From the NCBI RefSeq assembly GCF_946886105.1, contig NZ_CAMPHV010000004.1, forward strand, positions 1 to 64,000: DNA of 64,000 bases, in the 5' to 3' direction. The DNA comes from an uncultured Pseudomonas sp. Lineage in GTDB: Bacteria; Pseudomonadota; Gammaproteobacteria; Pseudomonadales; Pseudomonadaceae. Shown here piece by piece: positions 1 to 8,665 of the stretch. Under the pieces are notes generated by a model, which did not search any database, was not told the origin of the DNA, and saw only the letters and a list, made by a program, of their open reading frames with translations. How positions within the stretch are numbered: the stretch's first letter is position 1; every line of letters begins with the position of its first letter. Made by a program: the position numbers and the translations under genes.

Positions 1-132
1 GGCGGCCCCACAAAAACAGGCGAGGAAGCGGACTGGGCTCGCACGCGAGTTTACGAGCTGTAAATGAGCATTCCGACCCGAGCCTGTTTTTAACGCAGTA
101 TTGCCAACGCAGGTAGTTTTTCAACGGCCTGC
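1..132. repeat. Right part of a dispersed Pseudomonas intergenic repeat
   Basis: This stretch contains no gene. A 10-base arm at 12-21 (aaaaacaggc) is complementary to 82-91 (gcctgttttt), enclosing a variable core with an aaatgagc motif, and it ends near 114-132 with tagtttttcaacggcctgc. The arrangement resembles a dispersed intergenic element that I remember from several Pseudomonas genomes. Its left end lies outside the window. The assignment to a repeat family is from memory. Confidence 0.5.
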
Positions 133-229
133 CAGTCGGTCAACTTAGGTCGGGGCGTGCTAGCTGGCGCTGAGGCGCCCGCCATGACCGTAGGGCATGG
201 CGGACGGCGCGCGGGGGGAGTATAGACGC

Positions 230-556
230 TTAGCCGGTACTTCCCGGCGAGCGGGGCGGATGGCGTCTGAGCAGGGGGAAGGCGAGCAGGGCGAGGCGCA
301 TCCAGCGCCGCCAATCGGTTTTTTTCACCGCCAGGGTCGTCAACAGCGCCGCGCCGCCCGCGACCCATAAAGGCGTGCTGCCATGGCTCAGGTGCTCCTT
401 CCAGTGTTGGCCGAATTGCCGTGCCTGGCGTAGCGGCTGCAGCATCACCAGGGCTTCGTGGCGCAGCTCCTGACGGTTGAGCTCCAGACGCATGCGTACC
501 AGGGCGATGCGCATGTCGCGGCGTGAGGCGTTAGCGGGTAGTTCCGGTAAATTCAT
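230..556 (-). CDS. YqjK-like protein of the yqjD operon
   Basis: This is a 108-residue basic protein, the last of three genes read leftward. Its start overlaps the stop of the YqjE-like gene by four bases, so translation is probably coupled. Residues 10-60 are rich in Arg, Leu and Glu and look helical; a short hydrophobic stretch follows at about 63-80, then basic residues and a Pro-Arg tail. Position after YqjD-like and YqjE-like genes, as in enterobacteria, suggests a YqjK equivalent. Sequence similarity to YqjK itself is weak, so the name rests mainly on gene order. The biochemical role is unknown. Confidence 0.7.
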   Translation of the reverse strand: MNLPELPANASRRDMRIALVRMRLELNRQELRHEALVMLQPLRQARQFGQHWKEHLSHGSTPLWVAGGAALLTTLAVKKTDWRRWMRLALLAFPLLRRHPPRSPGSTG

Positions 557-936
557 GGCAGCAGTTGCTCACGGTCGCGGGCCAGCTCTTCGAGGGTGGC
601 CTTGAAAGGGGGAATGGCGTTGCGCAGTTGGAGCAACAGGCGCACCAGGAAAATCAGAAAACCCAGTCCGTAGAACAGGCACAGGCCAATGATTACGCCG
701 ACGCGGTAGCTGTCCCAGAAGCTGATCAGCAGCGCGGCGGACAGTCCGACGATCAGCAATATGCCGAACAGCAGGCTCAAACTGGCGAACACCAACAGGC
801 GCACCGTATTGCTTTGCTGCTCTTTGAGCTCCTCGGCCAGCAGCGCGATATGCCCGTGCAGCAAACCGAGCAATGCGCCGGCGAAGCGCCGTGGCGAAGA
901 GCCGCGGTGAGCGGTTGTAGGTATGGCGTCGTCCAT
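553..936 (-). CDS. YqjE-like phage holin family inner-membrane protein
   Basis: This is a 127-residue protein with two long hydrophobic segments at roughly 47-73 and 78-103 and a charged C-terminus ending in DREQLLP. That layout is typical of the YqjE/holin_3_6 family of small inner-membrane proteins, which are not lysis holins in this context. The ATG at 936 has a good ribosome site (aaggga) a few bases upstream. It lies 17 bases after the YqjD-like gene and overlaps the YqjK-like gene by four bases, so the three form an operon. Related operons are linked to stationary phase and membrane-bound ribosomes, but nothing in this sequence proves that here. Confidence 0.8.
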   Translation of the reverse strand: MDDAIPTTAHRGSSPRRFAGALLGLLHGHIALLAEELKEQQSNTVRLLVFASLSLLFGILLIVGLSAALLISFWDSYRVGVIIGLCLFYGLGFLIFLVRLLLQLRNAIPPFKATLEELARDREQLLP

Positions 937-953
937 ACGGCTCCCTTATTAGA

Positions 954-1271
954 TTAGCGGCGTGAAATCAACATGCCGAGCAACAGGCCGATCGCCGCTG
1001 CTATGCCCAGGGAATGCCAGGGGTGGGTTTGCACGTAGTCCGAGGTCGCATCCACGGCGGCCTGGCCCCGTTCGCGCAAGCCGTTTTCGGCGCTGTTCAG
1101 CGAGGTGCGTGCGCGTCCGAGGCTGCTGCGGATTTGCTCGCGCAGTTCGTCGGCGTGCTCGCCGACCAGGTTGGCCGAGGTGTGCAGGAGCTTTTCGGTA
1201 TCGCTCACCAAAGTCTGAAATTCTTTGATCAGCTCGTCTTGGCTGGTTGCGGTAGCGTTCTTGCGAAGCAT
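954..1271 (-). CDS. DUF883 family protein, YqjD-like, membrane-anchored
   Basis: This 105-residue protein has a long polar helical region (about 10-80, rich in Glu, Arg, Ala) followed by one C-terminal membrane segment (about 87-102) and a terminal SRR. That is the tail-anchored layout of DUF883 proteins such as E. coli YqjD, which sits in the inner membrane and binds ribosomes in stationary phase. The frame is open upstream to 1631, but the extension looks non-coding and the ATG at 1271 is preceded by ggagag at a good distance, so I start there. It is the first gene of the yqjDEK-like operon. Confidence 0.85.
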   Translation of the reverse strand: MLRKNATATSQDELIKEFQTLVSDTEKLLHTSANLVGEHADELREQIRSSLGRARTSLNSAENGLRERGQAAVDATSDYVQTHPWHSLGIAAAIGLLLGMLISRR

Positions 1272-1929
1272 GGCATCTCTCCATGGGCTGGTGGGGCAGC
1301 TATCCAGTGGGACAACCGGCTCGGTAAAGCATTGAGTGAAAAAACGGCCTGGGCCACTTTTCCATGAATGTTCAGACCGTACGCTGAGATTCGATGCCTC
1401 GTCCACCTGGTTTTGCTTCGCCGACTGGCAACGGGCCAGGCTGGCCCACGGCATCTTATCGCGCACACCCTGAAGGCCTGTTTGGTTGGCACTGCTGCTC
1501 ACGCTCGACAGGCACTTGTTCAATTCGAGTGCCTGCAATCGTGACGGGTTCCACCTTTTCGTGGCCGGTTCGCTGCTTCGCAGCATTAGATCGCCAGGTA
1601 TTGAGGGTCGTGGTGGGCCATAACGATGCATCGGACGGGCATATTGGTCCTTGCTGGTACAGAGCTTGCATTGCTTTGGTGCGCCGCTTCGTATTAGTGC
1701 TCCTTTATGGAGCTGAAAAGAAAGCGGGATTACTACCTTGGTGCACCCTTAACTCATTAATAAATATCGATTAAGCGCTATGAACCGGATTTTTCATCGA
1801 ACCATTTTGGGGCGATGTGCGGCCGGTTCGGTTGGAGTGTTTCGCTTTGCGTGCATGTATATGGTGCATTGCGTTGCTTGAATGACTCTATTTGGTGCTT
1901 TTTCCACGACAACGGAGTTTTCTTCGCTG
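1272..1929. other. 658-bp gap between divergent yqjD-like and amtB genes
   Basis: I see no convincing gene. Several frames are open for 70-130 codons, but they are rich in Cys, Trp and Arg, have no good ribosome site and resemble no family I know. The DNA becomes more AT-rich at about 1680-1790. Promoters for the yqjD-like operon (leftward) and amtB (rightward) must lie here. No sequence has the exact GG-N10-GC spacing of a sigma-54 promoter. Confidence 0.6.
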
Positions 1930-3138
1930 ATGGACAACATCAACAGTGCTGTGGAAACCCTGATACACGGCTCAAACACCCTGTTCATTCTGCTGGGCGC
2001 GATCATGGTGCTGGCCATGCACGCCGGCTTCGCCTTTCTCGAAGTGGGCACCGTGCGGCAGAAAAATCAGGTCAATGCCTTGTCGAAGATCATCTCCGAC
2101 TTCGCCGTATCGTCGCTGGCCTACTTCTTTATCGGCTATTGGGTCGCCTACGGCGTGACCTTCCTCGAGCCTGCCAGCGTGCTGACCGAAGGCAACGGTT
2201 ATGGCTTGGTGAAGTTCTTCTTCCTGCTGACCTTCGCTGCTGCGATTCCGGCAATTATTTCCGGGGGCATCGCCGAGCGCGCGCGCTTCGGCCCGCAGCT
2301 GTGCGCGACCGTGCTGATCGTGGCGTTCGTCTACCCGTTCTTCGAGGGCCTGATCTGGAACGGCAACTTTGGTCTGCAAAGCTGGCTGGAGGCGCAATTC
2401 GGCGCACCGTTCCATGATTTCGCCGGCTCCGTGGTGGTGCATGCGATGGGTGGCTGGTTGGCCTTCGGTGCGGTGATCCTGCTGGGCCGTCGCGACGGCC
2501 GTTACCGCGATGGTCGGTTGGTGGCGTTCGCCCCGTCGAACATTCCGTTCCTGGCCCTGGGCTCGTGGATTCTGATCATCGGCTGGTTCGGCTTCAACGT
2601 GATGAGCGCGCAAACCCTGGGCAGCGTCAGCGGCCTGGTGGCGGTCAATACCCTGATGGCGATGGTCGGCGGCACCATCGCCGCGTTGCTGGTCGGCCGC
2701 AACGACCCGGGCTTCCTGCATAACGGCCCGCTGGCCGGTCTGGTCGCGGTCTGTGCCGGCTCCGACCTGATGCACCCGGTCGGTGCCCTGGTAACCGGCG
2801 CCATCGCCGGTGCGCTGTTCGTTTGGGCATTCACCGCGACCCAGGTGAAGTGGAAGATCGACGATGTGCTCGGCGTGTGGCCATTGCATGGCTTGTGTGG
2901 CGTCTGGGGCGGTATCGCCTGCGGCATCTTCGGCCAGGAGGCGCTCGGCGGCCTGGGCGGCGTCAGCATGCTCAGCCAGTTCATCGGTACCGCGTTGGGC
3001 GTGGTCTTGGCGCTGCTCGGCGGTTTCCTGGTCTATGGCGTGTTGAGAAGCGCGGTGGGCATACGCCTGACTCAGGAAGAGGAATACTACGGCGCCGACC
3101 TTTCGGTGCATAAGATCGGCGCGACCAGTCAGGATTGA
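1930..3138 (+). CDS. amtB: Ammonium transporter, Amt/Rh family
   Basis: A 402-residue inner-membrane channel with about eleven hydrophobic segments. The two pore histidines of the family are visible: H171 in the segment GSVVVHAMGG and H320 in GVWPLHGLCG. These conduct ammonia/ammonium across the membrane. The frame extends to 1882, but the start MDNINSAVETL at 1930 matches the usual Pseudomonas N-terminus and has a GGAG about 12 bases upstream. It is a single gene without an adjacent glnK, so it differs from the classic glnK-amtB operon and may be one of several Amt paralogues. No clear sigma-54 promoter is visible upstream. Confidence 0.93.
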   Translation: MDNINSAVETLIHGSNTLFILLGAIMVLAMHAGFAFLEVGTVRQKNQVNALSKIISDFAVSSLAYFFIGYWVAYGVTFLEPASVLTEGNGYGLVKFFFLLTFAAAIPAIISGGIAERARFGPQLCATVLIVAFVYPFFEGLIWNGNFGLQSWLEAQFGAPFHDFAGSVVVHAMGGWLAFGAVILLGRRDGRYRDGRLVAFAPSNIPFLALGSWILIIGWFGFNVMSAQTLGSVSGLVAVNTLMAMVGGTIAALLVGRNDPGFLHNGPLAGLVAVCAGSDLMHPVGALVTGAIAGALFVWAFTATQVKWKIDDVLGVWPLHGLCGVWGGIACGIFGQEALGGLGGVSMLSQFIGTALGVVLALLGGFLVYGVLRSAVGIRLTQEEEYYGADLSVHKIGATSQD

Positions 3139-3295
3139 TGGTCATCGGCAGGCGCGAGCCTCTGCAGGCTCTCCGGGCCATGCAGGGGCCGTAAAGGTTG
3201 CGCACCAAAAGATCTGCACCGAGCCTGGTGCGCACGGCGCACCCTACACCCTAAGCGGCGATACCTGAACGCAACACAGGGCAGAGACATAGCCA

Positions 3296-3332
3296 TAAAA
3301 AATGCCGTTCACTTGGTTAAGTGAACGGCATT
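3296..3332 (-). terminator. Rho-independent terminator of the OprD-type porin gene
   Basis: A perfect 14-bp stem (3301-3314 with 3319-3332) closes a ggtt loop. Read on the minus strand, the stem is followed by a run of T (the A tract at 3296-3302). It lies about 60 bases past the porin stop codon at 3391. Confidence 0.85.
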
Positions 3333-3390
3333 TCGCCCAGGCTTTTGCTCACGGCCGAAGAGGATGCAACAGATCGGCCGTGTGCTCCCG

Positions 3391-4632
3391 TCAGAACAAC
3401 GGCAGGGTATAGCTGACGATCAGGCGGTTCTCGTCGAGTTCGCCGGCGGCGTCGGAACGTACCATGGCGTTGCGCCAGCGCAGGGCCAGATTCTTCAACG
3501 GGCCTTCCTGAATGGTGTAGCTGATGTCCACATCGCGTTCCCATTCCTTGGCATTGTTCCCGCCGACTTCGAAGCCGTCGCCGGTTACGTAACGGGCGAA
3601 GGCCGCCAGGCCGGGGATGCCGTAAGAGGCGAAGTTGATGTCGTAGCGCGCCTGCCAGGATTTCTCGTCCTTACGGGTGAAATCGAGGATCTGCAGGTAG
3701 TTGACGATGTAAGGATCGGTTTCCTGGAGGAACGGGAAGGCATTGTCGCCACCGACTTTCTGATAGCCCAGGCGGAAGGTATGGGCGCCCGTACCGGCCC
3801 ACAGGTTGACCGAGGTCAGGGTGTTGTCGATCTTGCCGCCCAACCGCTTGCCGTTGTCGTTGGAGTCGAAGTAGGCCAGGTTGGCGCCCAGCTTCCAATC
3901 GCCGATCGGCTGGATGTGCACCAGGTTATAGAGCTTCTGGTCGTAGATATCTTCCAACTCGCCGTACCACAAGCCGACCGTGGTATTGCCATCGTTGAAT
4001 TTGTAGTCGCCGCCGCCGAAGTTATAGCGGTCGCTTTCGCCGCCCGCGTTGCTCGCGCGGATGTCCTGGCTATCGGTGGAGTCGCGGAAATTCACCTCGC
4101 GCAGCTGGCCGGCATTCAGGCTCAAGCCGGCGATCTCTTGCGAGTTGAGCATGCCACCGGTGAAGACTTGCGGTAACAGGCGCGAATCGCCGGAGGAGAC
4201 GATCGGCAGCTTGGGCATCAGGCCGCCGACCTTGAGTACGGTTTTCGACAGCCGCGCTTTCAGCGCGGCGGTGGCTTCGGAATATTCCCCCGGGCCTTCG
4301 TCGCCGAAGGTGCTGGGCAGCAGGTTGGTGCCGGCGTGTTCGTCCGACGAATCGAGTTTCAACCCCAATCCCGCGTAGGCATCCAGACCGAACCCCACGG
4401 TGCCTTCGGTAAAGCCGGATTCGGCCTTGAGGATAAAGCCCTGCGCCCATTCTTCGCGTTTGGATTGTTGCGCGGCGGTGGTGTGGCGCAGATCGCGGTT
4501 CATGTAAAAGTTGCGCAGCTCCAGCGTGGCCTTGCTGTCCTTGATGAACTCGGCATGGGCCAAGGACGGCAGAGTAAAGCTGGCGCCCAGGGTGGCTAAG
4601 GCCACCGCTCGGGCGAGGGGAGTTTTGCTCAT
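3391..4632 (-). CDS. OprD family outer-membrane porin
   Basis: A 413-residue secreted beta-barrel protein. The N-terminus has a signal peptide ending in LAHA at about residue 27, then EFIKDSKATLELRNFYMNRD, which is the hallmark start of OprD/Occ porins. The body alternates short amphipathic strands and ends in Phe (YTLPLF), the outer-membrane insertion signal. OprD proteins take up basic amino acids (OccD) or carboxylates (OccK). The substrate cannot be read from the sequence, although the short length and loops fit either group. A ggag site precedes the ATG at 4632, and a strong hairpin follows the gene. It appears to be transcribed alone. Confidence 0.93.
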   Translation of the reverse strand: MSKTPLARAVALATLGASFTLPSLAHAEFIKDSKATLELRNFYMNRDLRHTTAAQQSKREEWAQGFILKAESGFTEGTVGFGLDAYAGLGLKLDSSDEHAGTNLLPSTFGDEGPGEYSEATAALKARLSKTVLKVGGLMPKLPIVSSGDSRLLPQVFTGGMLNSQEIAGLSLNAGQLREVNFRDSTDSQDIRASNAGGESDRYNFGGGDYKFNDGNTTVGLWYGELEDIYDQKLYNLVHIQPIGDWKLGANLAYFDSNDNGKRLGGKIDNTLTSVNLWAGTGAHTFRLGYQKVGGDNAFPFLQETDPYIVNYLQILDFTRKDEKSWQARYDINFASYGIPGLAAFARYVTGDGFEVGGNNAKEWERDVDISYTIQEGPLKNLALRWRNAMVRSDAAGELDENRLIVSYTLPLF

Positions 4633-4796
4633 TATTGTTGTCTCCTCGTGAGTGTGCTGGGTGGCGTGCGGCCACCCCGGTGCGGCACGGTGAAATAGAA
4701 CACGAGGCGGAAAAACTGACCTTTAGACCTTAGTCGGTCCGCCGTATAAGCAGCAAGATAGAGGCTTGCAAGGCAGTATCGGCAAGCCGTCCGGGG

Positions 4797-5717
4797 CTAC
4801 TTGGCATGGCCGACGATATCCAGCCGCGGTGTCGTGGGGTTGCCGGAAGAGGACTCGACCCAGGTCGGGTAATAACCGAGTTGCCGGTGCACCTCGGCAT
4901 CATGCGCGGGGATCACCATCAGCTCGGGTTCGCGTTGGATCAGCGTATGCACTTGCCGCAGCACCTGACGGGTGGCGGCATGGTCGTTGTCGACCATGTT
5001 GCGGCTGAACCAGAACTTCTCCTTGGGGCCGGTGAAACCCTCCAGGCGCCAACTGGCGTCGCCGGTAAAGAAGAAGCGTCGGCCATCGTCGAGGGTGATG
5101 AACAAACCGACCGAGCCCGGCGTATGGCCGCGCAGCGGCACCAGTACCAGGCTGCCGTCGCCGAACAGGTCATGGCTCTCGCTGAAGCCCATAAAGGCTT
5201 CGGACGCGAACTCGTAGGGCATCCATTTGATCGGGTGCTTGAACTGGCTGGGCAGCACCGCCGGTGGGGTGGCGATCTGGCTGAATTCGATTTCTTCGTA
5301 GGGCGCCCAGATCGGTACCTCGGGGAAGTCCGCCAGCCCAGAAGCATGGTCCCAGTGCGCGTGGGACAGCAGAATGCGGTCCACGCGAATGCCGTCGCGG
5401 TCCAGTTGATCGCGCACCGGTTGCACCGGGCCATATTGCAGCAGGGGTTTGTCGTGCCAGGGCATTTCGCTGGCGAATTGACTATCGACCTGGCGGCCCA
5501 GGGAGGTGTCGAACAACAGCGTCGCAGCGTGGTGTTCGATCAACACCGCCATATGATTGGCGGTGGCCGTTTCCGTCCATTTGCCGCCTTCCACGGTAAA
5601 GGCGTCGAGGGTTTCGGTTTCCGCCGTTTTCACCAGGCTGAAGCGCACGCCGGCGGCTTCGGCGCTAAGGCTGGCCAGGCCGAGTAAGGCAAGCAGGAGC
5701 AGATGAGGTAAATGCAT
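4797..5717 (-). CDS. Exported metallo-beta-lactamase fold hydrolase (lactonase-like)
   Basis: A 306-residue protein with an N-terminal signal peptide (hydrophobic 4-22, AEAA) and the zinc-binding set of the metallo-beta-lactamase fold: HAHWDH at 119-124, H198 in RGHTPGS, D220 in FTGDAS and H272 in PAHD. This arrangement is shared by AHL lactonases and relatives, which open acyl-homoserine lactones or other lactones. The signal peptide points to a periplasmic enzyme. Activity against quorum signals is a possibility and not shown by the sequence. It lies between the porin and a GST gene in the same direction, with 41 bases to the GST stop. Confidence 0.87.
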   Translation of the reverse strand: MHLPHLLLLALLGLASLSAEAAGVRFSLVKTAETETLDAFTVEGGKWTETATANHMAVLIEHHAATLLFDTSLGRQVDSQFASEMPWHDKPLLQYGPVQPVRDQLDRDGIRVDRILLSHAHWDHASGLADFPEVPIWAPYEEIEFSQIATPPAVLPSQFKHPIKWMPYEFASEAFMGFSESHDLFGDGSLVLVPLRGHTPGSVGLFITLDDGRRFFFTGDASWRLEGFTGPKEKFWFSRNMVDNDHAATRQVLRQVHTLIQREPELMVIPAHDAEVHRQLGYYPTWVESSSGNPTTPRLDIVGHAK

Positions 5718-5758
5718 CGCTAAGGTTCCTTGGAATATCGGGGGCGATAAGGCGGGGT

Positions 5759-6355
5759 TTACAGCCCGGGCATGCCGAAATAACCGGGCAGCTCGCGGAT
5801 GCGTGCGAACCAGGCATTGAGGTGTGTGTAGGGCGTTAAATCGATGCCGCCGTCGCCGGCCAGGGCGGCATAGGGATAGACCGCGATATCGGCGATGCTC
5901 GGCTGCGCGCCCTCGGCCAGCCAGGTGTGGGTGACGAGGTGGTTATCCAGCAGCTGCAAGGCAGCCAAGGCTTTCTGATGGACGGCGGCGGTGTCGATCG
6001 GCAGGCCGAACAGCTTGCCCACCCGGGCGGTGGCGGGCCCATACAGTATTTCGTTGGCGGCGAAGCTCAGCCAACTGGCGATGCGGCCCTGGCTGACCGC
6101 ATCGAGCGGGTACCAATGCTCATCGGCGTAACGCCGCGCCAGGTAAACCAGAATCGCCTGGGAATCGCCCAGCTTCATGTCGCCATCGACCAGAGCCGGT
6201 ATTTGCCCTCGTGGATTGATCGCCAGAAACTCCGCGCGCCTCTGCTCGCCGGCCCGCAGGTCGATGCCGCACAGCTCGGCTTGTTGGCCGATCATGCCGA
6301 GAAACAGGCGGACTTTGTAACAATTGCCGGACAGGGTCATATCGTAAAGTCGCAT
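5759..6355 (-). CDS. Glutathione S-transferase family protein
   Basis: A 198-residue cytosolic protein. The N-terminal thioredoxin-like domain begins MRLYDMTLSGNCYKVR, with Ser9 or Cys12 as the likely catalytic residue, and has the cis-proline region NPRGQIPAL and the DSQAI motif that binds the gamma-glutamyl part of glutathione. The C-terminal helical domain contains PSIADIAVYPY, the conserved GST N-capping box. The frame is open further upstream, but the ATG at 6355 has ggagc eight bases upstream and matches the family N-terminus. A TetR gene lies divergently on the right, the usual arrangement for an inducible detoxification enzyme. Confidence 0.9.
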   Translation of the reverse strand: MRLYDMTLSGNCYKVRLFLGMIGQQAELCGIDLRAGEQRRAEFLAINPRGQIPALVDGDMKLGDSQAILVYLARRYADEHWYPLDAVSQGRIASWLSFAANEILYGPATARVGKLFGLPIDTAAVHQKALAALQLLDNHLVTHTWLAEGAQPSIADIAVYPYAALAGDGGIDLTPYTHLNAWFARIRELPGYFGMPGL

Positions 6356-6490
6356 CGCAGTGCTCCATTCGTGGGGTCGTGTTGTGATGGATATTAGACA
6401 GACAGGTCTGTATATTTCAAGCGACAATTTTGCCCAAAACGCAAACAGGCGACTACCGGGCAATGCCGACGCTTGCGCATAATGGCCGAC

Positions 6491-6774
6491 GAGGGTCTGT
6501 TGACGTTTCATCGCGACCGCGCCGGAGTCTGTTTTAGCGCGAGGCAAGGCACGAGACGCGAAGTTTGGTTGTTCCAAATGAGCGTCGAGAAACGCAGCAT
6601 CGCGCTAAAACAGGCCCGGCCCTGCGGGTTGCGCGGAAAATCTCGCCATGCGTTGTTGTGGGACTTGGCAAGGGAACAGCCATTACCTGCGTCCCACGCC
6701 TAGCGGATCGCCGCCCGGCCATGGCGAGATTTTTCGCAGCAACGCGGCTTGCGCTGAAACGTCAACAGACCCTC
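6491..6774. mobile_element. MITE-like 284-bp element with 20-bp terminal inverted repeats
   Basis: The ends are perfect inverted repeats of 20 bases: 6491-6510 (gagggtctgttgacgtttca) and its complement at 6755-6774. Inside are further inverted pairs, including a gttttagcgcg block near 6531-6541 facing cgcgctaaaac near 6602-6612, and a tctcgccatg block near 6644-6653 facing catggcgaga near 6720-6729. No transposase is encoded. I remember similar elements in other Pseudomonas genomes. The copy sits in the GST/tetR divergent promoter region, and its right end lies one base before the tetR Shine-Dalgarno sequence. Confidence 0.8.
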
Positions 6775-6786
6775 CGGAGGCTCCAC

Positions 6787-7344
6787 ATGGCATCGAGTAA
6801 ACGCGAGCAACTGCTCAACACCGCATTGCAGCTGTTCTACCGCGAGGGTTATCACAGCACCGGCATCGACCGCATCCTGGCCGAATCCGGAGTGGCGAAG
6901 ATGACCCTCTACAAGCACTTCAAGTCCAAGGACGAGCTGATTCTTGCGGTGTTGCAGAGGCAACACGAACAGATCGACGCGCGTATGAGCCAGGCCTTGC
7001 TAAGCCTGTCGCCACGTGTGGCGATACTCGCGGTGTTCGACGGTTTGCACCAATGGCTGCTCGAGTCGGGTTTCAGCGGTTGCCTGTTTTTGCATGCCGC
7101 CGCCGAATTCCAACAACGCGAGCACCCGATCCATCGTCAGGCCGCCGAGCACAAGCGAGCGCTGCACGAGTTTTTCCGCAGCGCACTGTCGGCGCTGAAG
7201 GTCGAGGAACCCGAAGATCTCGCGGCGCAACTGCAGTTCCTGTTCGAGGGCGCGCTGAGCATGTCGCATCTCTACGGTCCCCAGCGGCAAGCCTTGCAGG
7301 CCAAGGCCGCAGCCGATCAGTTGCTCAAGGCCGCGGGTGTCTGA
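6787..7344 (+). CDS. TetR/AcrR family transcriptional regulator
   Basis: A 185-residue repressor-type protein. The N-terminal helix-turn-helix is clear: REQLLNTALQLFYREGYHSTGIDRILAESGVAKMTLYKHFKSKDEL (residues about 6-51). The C-terminal two-thirds form a helical ligand domain of the kind seen in TetR proteins beside GST or YkgA-type genes. The ATG at 6787 has cggagg six bases upstream. The frame is open further upstream, but that part lies inside the inverted-repeat element and does not look coding. Divergence from the GST gene suggests it controls the GST. The intervening repeat has replaced or displaced the original promoter spacing. Confidence 0.92.
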   Translation: MASSKREQLLNTALQLFYREGYHSTGIDRILAESGVAKMTLYKHFKSKDELILAVLQRQHEQIDARMSQALLSLSPRVAILAVFDGLHQWLLESGFSGCLFLHAAAEFQQREHPIHRQAAEHKRALHEFFRSALSALKVEEPEDLAAQLQFLFEGALSMSHLYGPQRQALQAKAAADQLLKAAGV

Positions 7345-7477
7345 GCCTTGCTCGGCTAACGCCTTCGCGCCGGCCTGAGGAGACTTGCACCGTTGGTCGG
7401 TCCACGCCTAATCAAACCTCAAGCTTTGCCATGGCCGGCCGTCTAACTGGCAAATGACCTTCTTCAGGTATTTCGCG

Positions 7478-8665
7478 ATGAACACCTTGCCTTCGTTGAC
7501 TTCGTCCGCCACACGCCCAGCACAGTCGGGCAATAACCCGGTCGTGCGCAATGCCGATGATGCGCAAAAAGTGCTGGCCAATCGGCTGGCCGAGCGGCTG
7601 GGTTTGCAGCCGGGGGCGCTGGACGGCAAAAGCAGCGACTACACCCCGGAGAAGGTTGCCGGGCGCATCCTCGGGTTTATCGAACAACGTCTGCAAGGCG
7701 AAGCCGCCCTCGGGGCCGATCCGGCAAAATTGCAAGGCTTGCTCAGCCAGGCGCGCGAAGGCGTGGAAAAAGGTTTCGCCGAGGCGCGCAAGATTCTCGA
7801 TGGCCTCGGCGTACTCAATGGCAAGGTCGCCACGGATATCGACGACACCTACGCGCGCATCCAGGATGGCCTCGGAGCCCTCGATCAGCGTTTCTCCGAC
7901 ACCGCTCCAAGCCGTACCGGCACCACGGCTGTGGCCGCCTACAGCGAGCGCTTCGCCGCCCAGGCGGAAACCTTCGAACTCTCGGTGACCACCCGCGAAG
8001 GCGATCGCCTGCGTATCTCCATCGCCCAGGCGTCGGCCAATTGGTCGCAAACCAGCGTGGCCGCGGCGAGCAACAGCGATGGCGCGGCGCTGCTTGCCAG
8101 CAGCCAATCCGGCAGCCTGCAAATAGGCGCCTGGCAAGTCAGCGTCGAAGGCGAACTGAACGAACAAGAGCGCGCCGCCCTGGAAAAACTCTTCGGCCAG
8201 GTGCAGGAGCTGTCCAACAAGTTCTACGCCGGCGACCTTTCCGGCGCGTTCGACCGCGCCATGGCCCTGGAAATGGACGGCGAACAATTGGCCTCCATGT
8301 CCCTGCGCCTGACCCAGACCAGCGTGCGCCAAGCCACCGATGCCTACAGCGCGGTGTCGGAGCAGGGCGGCAAGGCCGCCAGCGTGGCCAACGGCGCTTT
8401 GTTCGACTACGCCAAAGAGCTGCTGGAAACCCTGCGTAATGCCACCGAATTGCTGGAAAACGGCAAAGGCAGCCTGCAACAACTGCTCGGCGGTGGCTTC
8501 TCGCTGGATGACCGCTTCGATGCACCGCTGCTCGACAAAGCCGAAAAACTCAACGCCCGCCTGCTCGACGGTTTGCAGGGGCTGCTCGATGCGCCATTGC
8601 TGAAAGACGCCAAGGTGCCGGCCGCTGAACAAGCCAGCGAGCCAAAGCCGGATGGCGATGTTTGA
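7478..8665 (+). CDS. DUF5610 domain-containing protein
   Basis: A 395-residue soluble protein without signal peptide or membrane segment. Residues about 25-135 fit the DUF5610 pattern, with the phrase EGVEKGFAEARKILDGLGVL and TDIDDTYARIQDGL. The middle (about 150-230) reads as a beta-rich part (FELSVTTREGDRLRISIAQAS, GAWQVSVEGEL), and the C-terminus is helical with many Leu-Glu repeats. This family is common in pseudomonads and has no established function. I prefer the ATG at 7478 (MNTLPSLTSS) over the upstream ATG at 7454. It lies alone between tetR and the glutaredoxin-like gene. Confidence 0.85.
   Translation: MNTLPSLTSSATRPAQSGNNPVVRNADDAQKVLANRLAERLGLQPGALDGKSSDYTPEKVAGRILGFIEQRLQGEAALGADPAKLQGLLSQAREGVEKGFAEARKILDGLGVLNGKVATDIDDTYARIQDGLGALDQRFSDTAPSRTGTTAVAAYSERFAAQAETFELSVTTREGDRLRISIAQASANWSQTSVAAASNSDGAALLASSQSGSLQIGAWQVSVEGELNEQERAALEKLFGQVQELSNKFYAGDLSGAFDRAMALEMDGEQLASMSLRLTQTSVRQATDAYSAVSEQGGKAASVANGALFDYAKELLETLRNATELLENGKGSLQQLLGGGFSLDDRFDAPLLDKAEKLNARLLDGLQGLLDAPLLKDAKVPAAEQASEPKPDGDV

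Noticed and set aside
1272..1631. N-terminal extension of the YqjD-like frame
   Set aside because: The added 120 codons lack any family match, and a good ribosome site lies at the ATG at 1271.
1394..1774. Rightward 126-codon frame in the gap before amtB
   Set aside because: Cys- and Trp-rich composition and no ribosome site or recognisable domain; probably non-coding.
1470..1890. Possible sigma-54 promoter upstream of amtB (ttggcactgctgctc near 1486 and tggtgcattgcgttgc near 1861)
   Set aside because: Neither has GG and GC at the required 10-base spacing (one gives 11 bases, the other lacks GC).
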